From Massariosphaeria phaeospora (taxonomy: Eukaryota; Ascomycota; Dothideomycetes; Pleosporales): DNA of 64,000 bases. This document shows positions 59,698 through 64,000 of this stretch, in pieces. Both the position numbers and the translations under genes were made by a program. The stretch spans positions 1,178,001 through 1,242,000 of the forward strand of contig JAADJZ010000003.1 of NCBI GenBank assembly GCA_011032825.1, given 5' to 3'. The first letter of the stretch is position 1. Every line of letters starts with the position of its first letter. Below the pieces are notes generated by a model. That model made no database searches, was not told where the DNA came from, and worked only from the letters and a program-made list of their open reading frames with translations.

Positions 59698-61307
59698 TAC
59701 GCTGGAGGGTGTGTGGTAGCCTATAGGGCGGACAGTGGCATTGCGTTAGGGTACTGGACTAGGGTTTGTCTAGCGTAACCCCAGCGGATTGAAACGAGGC
59801 TTTGTAGAATCAAAGTACTGATAGAACCAACATATGGTGTCATCAAACTCCAGTTGCCTACCTGTTTTCGTCAAGTACCTAACTCACAATATTCGCTTAA
59901 CGCTACCAGGTGTCTATTATCTGACATCTGTTTGGCATGATATAATAGATAGGAGTGATTCCATAAGCTTTATTCGAGCTTGGTCGATCATCCCTGCTAC
60001 CTTTCAGCGACTATAGTAAGTTTAAGCAGTAAGAAGCAGCGTATAGCGGATGCTTCAAAGCGTGCGATGCAAAGCGTCCTAGATTATACAAACTGCAGCT
60101 AAACTCAAGCTTGCTGGGTAGCTACTATGGCGGTACCCAGTATGAAAGTTTCCACTCACTCAGAGCGAGGAGCCTCCTTTTGATTTTAGCGTGAGTTGAA
60201 GAGCCAACCATTCAAGTTCTAGTGTTCAACTAACCACGGGAGAGCGAATAGTATTTGGCTTCCCAAATTCACTGAAACTCCGTTACAAGACCGCAATATC
60301 GGCCTTCTCGACCAACGCTTCACCCTTGACTGGTTTCAACGGAATATGACATCTAATCACTACTAGAGGAGGCCGCAAGCTTTTGACAAAGCAGGAAAGG
60401 GACCTCCACCAAGAGTGCTTACAAGCCCAACTGCCGAGCACCACCCCCTTTCGATTGACTTCTGATTATATATCAAAGGACAGCGCCATTAGAAAGCCGG
60501 GGTGAGATGTTGGCCTCTGACCTGATAGGTGTCACTCTCGTCGAAAGGTAGCCAAGGACGGTTCCCTTTGGGATGTTTGTAAGCAGCTTGAACTCCAGGG
60601 CCGTGCTCCCCGACGGGAGCAGGTTGCTGTGATGCAAAACGGTGAGTTGGACCTTGAATGCATGCTTCGTGATGGCCCTTCACAAGAATACGGCAAATCA
60701 CAAGGGGCAGGTATTCGCGAATATCGAACATTCTCCTTCGCGGGTGATATGTGAGTGCCCGGGCTGCAGAGCAGAAGGCGGAGTCCGGACCAATCACAGC
60801 CCTGCGCTCCGACTTCTTGGCGCGAGGCGCTAAGATAGGCATTATCACCGCGCTTATGTCCGTGTCATGCCGAAAACCATCAAAATTTGCGCTCTAGCAT
60901 CTCGCACGTCTCTTGAAAGCCGCGCTTTAGACTCACTTCAGTCCTCTGGGGCGATCAGCGCGTCCGCGCGTGTAGCTAAAGCGGGTGAGGGGAAAGGGCT
61001 GCCCCGTGCGGGTTCAGTAATGGCACTACGCTGCGCGCTTGGCTTAGCGGACAGACCTCAGGCCCACTAAACTAAAAAGAAGAATGACGAAATTGACAGC
61101 AATAACTCCGATCCTTCCGTGGCACCAGTTTGCATTTGTAAACATGATTGCCCCTAATAACGAGTGGCTGCTGTGCGCGTCCCCCTTGCGGCTTCTGTTT
61201 TGTCGAGACTACTCTGGGCAGCTTTTCCTTTCCCCCATTGTTGCTGTCCAGCGCAGCACTCGCTTGTCAACCACCTATTTCCTTCCGCCAACCCAATACT
61301 TTCCACC
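59698..61307. other. Intergenic region upstream of the ABC transporter
   Basis: About 1.6 kb of mixed composition. Short ORFs (such as 60489-60848 on the minus strand) have no motif and are not called. The last ~100 bp are pyrimidine-rich, leading to a good start context (CCACCATGT). A TCCGTGGC at about 61,118 resembles half of a yeast pleiotropic-drug-response element but does not match its last base. Confidence 0.5.
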
Positions 61308-64000
61308 ATGTGGGGTAGCGATTTCTCCGCGCTGTCTCCCGGCGAAGTCGATAGGAACAGAAACCCGTGGCATAATGAGGCCCATCACGGCCGCGATGAA
61401 GCACTGGAAGCGGCCGTCCCGAGTCACGCAAGTGGCGCGAGCAGCGGCTCGGGCGAAACTGTCGACATGTCAGGCACGTGGGGAGAAAGAGATGCTGGAA
61501 TGAGCCAGCGGATGGCCATGGAGGACTTTGAAGCCTTGAGGGAAACCTTGTCTAGCATTTCGAGAACGAGATCTCGCCCTCAATCCACCCGTGGCGACAC
61601 TCTTGCCCAAACGATCAGTCACAAGAGCACGCGCAGGCCTGGTCCGAGGCCTACGCCGACATACCGGGCGGACACCGCAGAAGACCAGCCGGACGACCTG
61701 GGAGCCGCTGAGAAAGATGACGAGTTCGAATTGGGGCGTTTCATGAAGGAAGGCCATTTCGAGAAGCGGAAGCACGGTCAGTCGGCCAAGAAAGTCGGCG
61801 TGACATGGAAGCACCTGTCTGTCAAAGGCATCGGCTCGACGGCATCTTTTGTGAGGACCCTGCCGGACGCAGTTATAGGTACATTTGGTCCGGACCTCTA
61901 CAGGATCGTCTCAGGCTTCTTTCCTGCCCTAAGGTTTGGGCGCCATTCCCAGACTCGTACTCTGATCAACGATTTCTCCGGCGTGGTTAGAGACGGTGAA
62001 ATGATGCTCCTTTTAGGAAGACCTGGCGCAGGGTGCTCGACTTTCCTGAAGGCCATCGCCAACGATCGGGACACGTATGCTGCCGTCGAGGGCGAAGTCT
62101 CGTATGGTGGCATTTCTGCTGGCAAGCAGAAGAAGCTATTTAGGGGTGAAGTGAATTACAATCCCGAAGACGACACTCACTTTGCTGAGTTGAATGTGTG
62201 GCAAACGCTGTACTTTGCACTGATGAACAAAACTAAGAAAAACGAAAAACACCAAATACCCGTCATTCTGGAAGCACTCCTCAAGATATTCGGCATTTCG
62301 CACACAAAATATACGCCAGTGGGTAATGAGTTTATTCGCGGTGTCAGTGGCGGTGAAAGGAAACGGGTATGCCCTTTACTTCCTACAGGTGTGGGCTATA
62401 ACTAATTTGGACTATAGGTGTCTATCGCGGAAACCCTTGCCACTAAGTCCACCGTGGTCCTATGGGACAACAGTACAAGGGGGTTGGATGCGTCGACAGC
62501 GCTGGATTACGCAAAATCGTTGAGAATAATGACCGACATCAGCAATCGTACGACCTTTGTAACACTATATCAAGCGGGCGAGGGCATTTACGAGCTTATG
62601 GACAAAGTGCTGGTCATTGATCAGGGACGTTGTATTTTTGAAGGTCCCGCAAACGAAGCCAAACAGTACTTCATCGATCTTGGATATCATTGTCCTAGAC
62701 GACAAACAACCGCAGATTTCCTTACGGCTGTCACCGATCCAGCTGAGAGGCAATTCCGCGCAGGGTGCGAGGTTAGCACTCCTAAGACACCTGTAGATCT
62801 TGAGGCGGCATTCAGGACCTCCGAACAGTACCACAAAGTACTAAGCGAGATTGCGCAATACGAAGGAGAACTCGAGCAGAGTGATTATATTGACGCCAAG
62901 GAGTTCGAGGGCGCAGTCCACGAGAGCAAAAGCAAGACTGTGTCCAAGAAATCACCCTACACTGTCAGCTTCGTTCGTCAGGTGTGGGCTTGTACCAAGC
63001 GCGAATTCTGGTTGACGTGGGGTGATAAAACGACCCTAGCCACTAAGTTCTTCATCATCGTTAGTAACGCTTTTATTGTGGGGAGTTTATTCTATGGAGA
63101 ACCCCTCGATACATCGGGTGCTTTTAGCAGAGGAGGTGCTCTGTTCTTTTCCATCTTGTTCTTGGGTTGGCTCCAGCTCTCCGAGCTGATGAAAGCAGTC
63201 TCGGGTCGTGCGGTTGTCAAGCGCCATGATGACTACGCTTTCTATCGACCCTCGGCCGTGAGCATTGCAAGAGTGGTTCAAGACTTTCCTCTTGTCTTAG
63301 CCATGGTCATCCCCTTCGGTGAGTATTCTATCATCAACATATGGCACAACTAACATGATCACTAGTCCTTGTCATGTATTTTTTGACTGAGCTAGACATC
63401 AACGTGTCAAAGTTCTGGATTAATTTCCTGTTCGTGTACACCACTACAATTTGTATTACTGCGCTCTATCGAATGTTCGCTGCACTGTCGCCGACAATTG
63501 ACGATGCGGTACGGTTCTCTGGTATTGCTCTCAACCTTTTGATCATCTACACTGGCTACGCCATTCCCAAACAACAACTCATGAGCAAGTATATTTGGTT
63601 TGGCTGGTTGTACTACATCAATCCTATCTCATACGCGTACGAGGCCGTGCTTACAAACGAATTCTCCGACCGAATTATGGACTGCGCTCCATCTCAACTT
63701 GTGCCGCAAGGTCCAGGCATTGATCCAGCATACCAGGGTTGTGGCTTGACAGGCGCGGAGCCGAACGCTCGAACAGTACCTGGAGCTGCATATTTGGAGA
63801 CGACTTTCGACTACAAGCGGGCTAACCTTTGGAGGAATTGGGGCGTCGTCATTGCGTTCACCGTTCTTTACCTCATCGTAACGGTCTTGGCCACCGAGAA
63901 ACTATCCTTCATGTCCAGTGGCGGAGGTGCGTTGATCTTCAAAAGGTCCAAGCGGGCGAAACAAAGGGTTAACCAGTCACCTGCGGATGTGGAGAAGGTC
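61308..64000 (+). CDS. Full-size PDR/CDR-type ABC transporter (ABCG), N-terminal half; runs off window
   Basis: Plasma-membrane drug and lipid exporter of the fungal pleiotropic drug resistance family, whose members often pump azoles. Exons seen: 61308-62366, 62418-63318 and 63366 onward (introns 51 and 47 bp); the first ~860 aa are present. A long charged N-terminus (about 1-140) precedes the PDR N-terminal motif VTWKHLSVKGIG. NBD1 follows with Walker A GRPGAGCST (237-245; Cys replaces Lys, normal for NBD1 of this family), signature VSGGERKR (346-353) and Walker B VVLWDNSTRGLDAS. The first membrane domain then has about six helices and an extracellular loop with Cys residues (MDCAPSQL, YQGCGLTG), ending in a KRSKRAKQR linker. 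NBD2 and TMD2 should lie beyond 64,000. The start at 61308 fits the context; no upstream ATG in frame is better. Confidence 0.92.

Noticed and set aside
60489..60848. 119-codon minus-strand ORF upstream of the ABC transporter
   Set aside because: No recognisable motif, no splice partners, and competing ORFs on the plus strand.
61112..61125. Possible pleiotropic-drug-response element (TCCGTGGC)
   Set aside because: A single copy that misses the last base of the yeast consensus, about 190 bp from the ATG; chance match likely.

Overview
The window looks like a filamentous ascomycete (Pezizomycotina, most likely Dothideomycetes; this placement is inference from gene content and protein style, not a search). 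Genes have short 46-60 bp GT-AG introns with CTAAC-like branch sites. The sequence alternates sharply between GC-balanced, gene-dense blocks and AT-rich blocks made only of dead transposons. In those blocks Gln codons have become TAA/TAG and Trp codons TAG throughout, the signature expected of repeat-induced point mutation (RIP; CpA to TpA on either strand).

Layout. 1-11,468 is an AT-rich transposon graveyard: a chromodomain-bearing Ty3/Gypsy relic, a second Gypsy gag relic, pogo/Fot1-type DNA transposon relics and a 424-bp long-TIR MITE. Its last element ends only 120 bp before the start codon of CYP51. 11,589-37,281 is a gene block: CYP51 (sterol 14-alpha-demethylase), a kappa-class GST/DsbA-like protein, SAD1/USP39 (splicing), CCT2 (chaperonin), IRE1 (unfolded protein response), COQ10 (ubiquinone), TRM140/METTL2-like tRNA m3C methyltransferase, MSH4 (meiotic MutS homologue, 14 exons reconstructed with every phase closing), RSA4/NLE1 (60S assembly), a small single-pass membrane protein, and an unrecognised gene broken by an in-frame TAA. 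37,738-57,672 is a second AT-rich block that resolves into a nest: a pogo element carrying a 911-bp foldback element; a minus-strand Gypsy (LTRs at 40,079 and 55,705) that was itself hit by a complete plus-strand Gypsy (432-bp LTRs, TAAAG target duplications) and by a nearly intact, weakly mutated Fot1/pogo element (50,066-51,914, TA duplications); then two more pogo fragments, one containing a palindromic MITE. 57,970-64,000 returns to genes: a Net1/Dnt1-like nucleolar protein and the first part of a PDR/CDR-type full-size ABC transporter that runs off the window.

The housekeeping genes do not form a pathway, but three divergent pairs (SAD1/CCT2, COQ10/TRM140, MSH4/RSA4) share short intergenic promoters. 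The azole target (CYP51) and an azole-efflux-type ABC transporter both lie near transposon blocks.

The most striking pattern concerns the pogo-type elements and MITEs. Every recognisable terminus has the same architecture although the sequences differ: a TA duplication, a 9-nt tip (usually beginning ACGTA), then two tandem 17-bp repeats. The two repeats within one end resemble each other far more than they resemble those of other elements. This suggests paired binding sites co-evolving with a CENP-B-like transposase DNA-binding domain.
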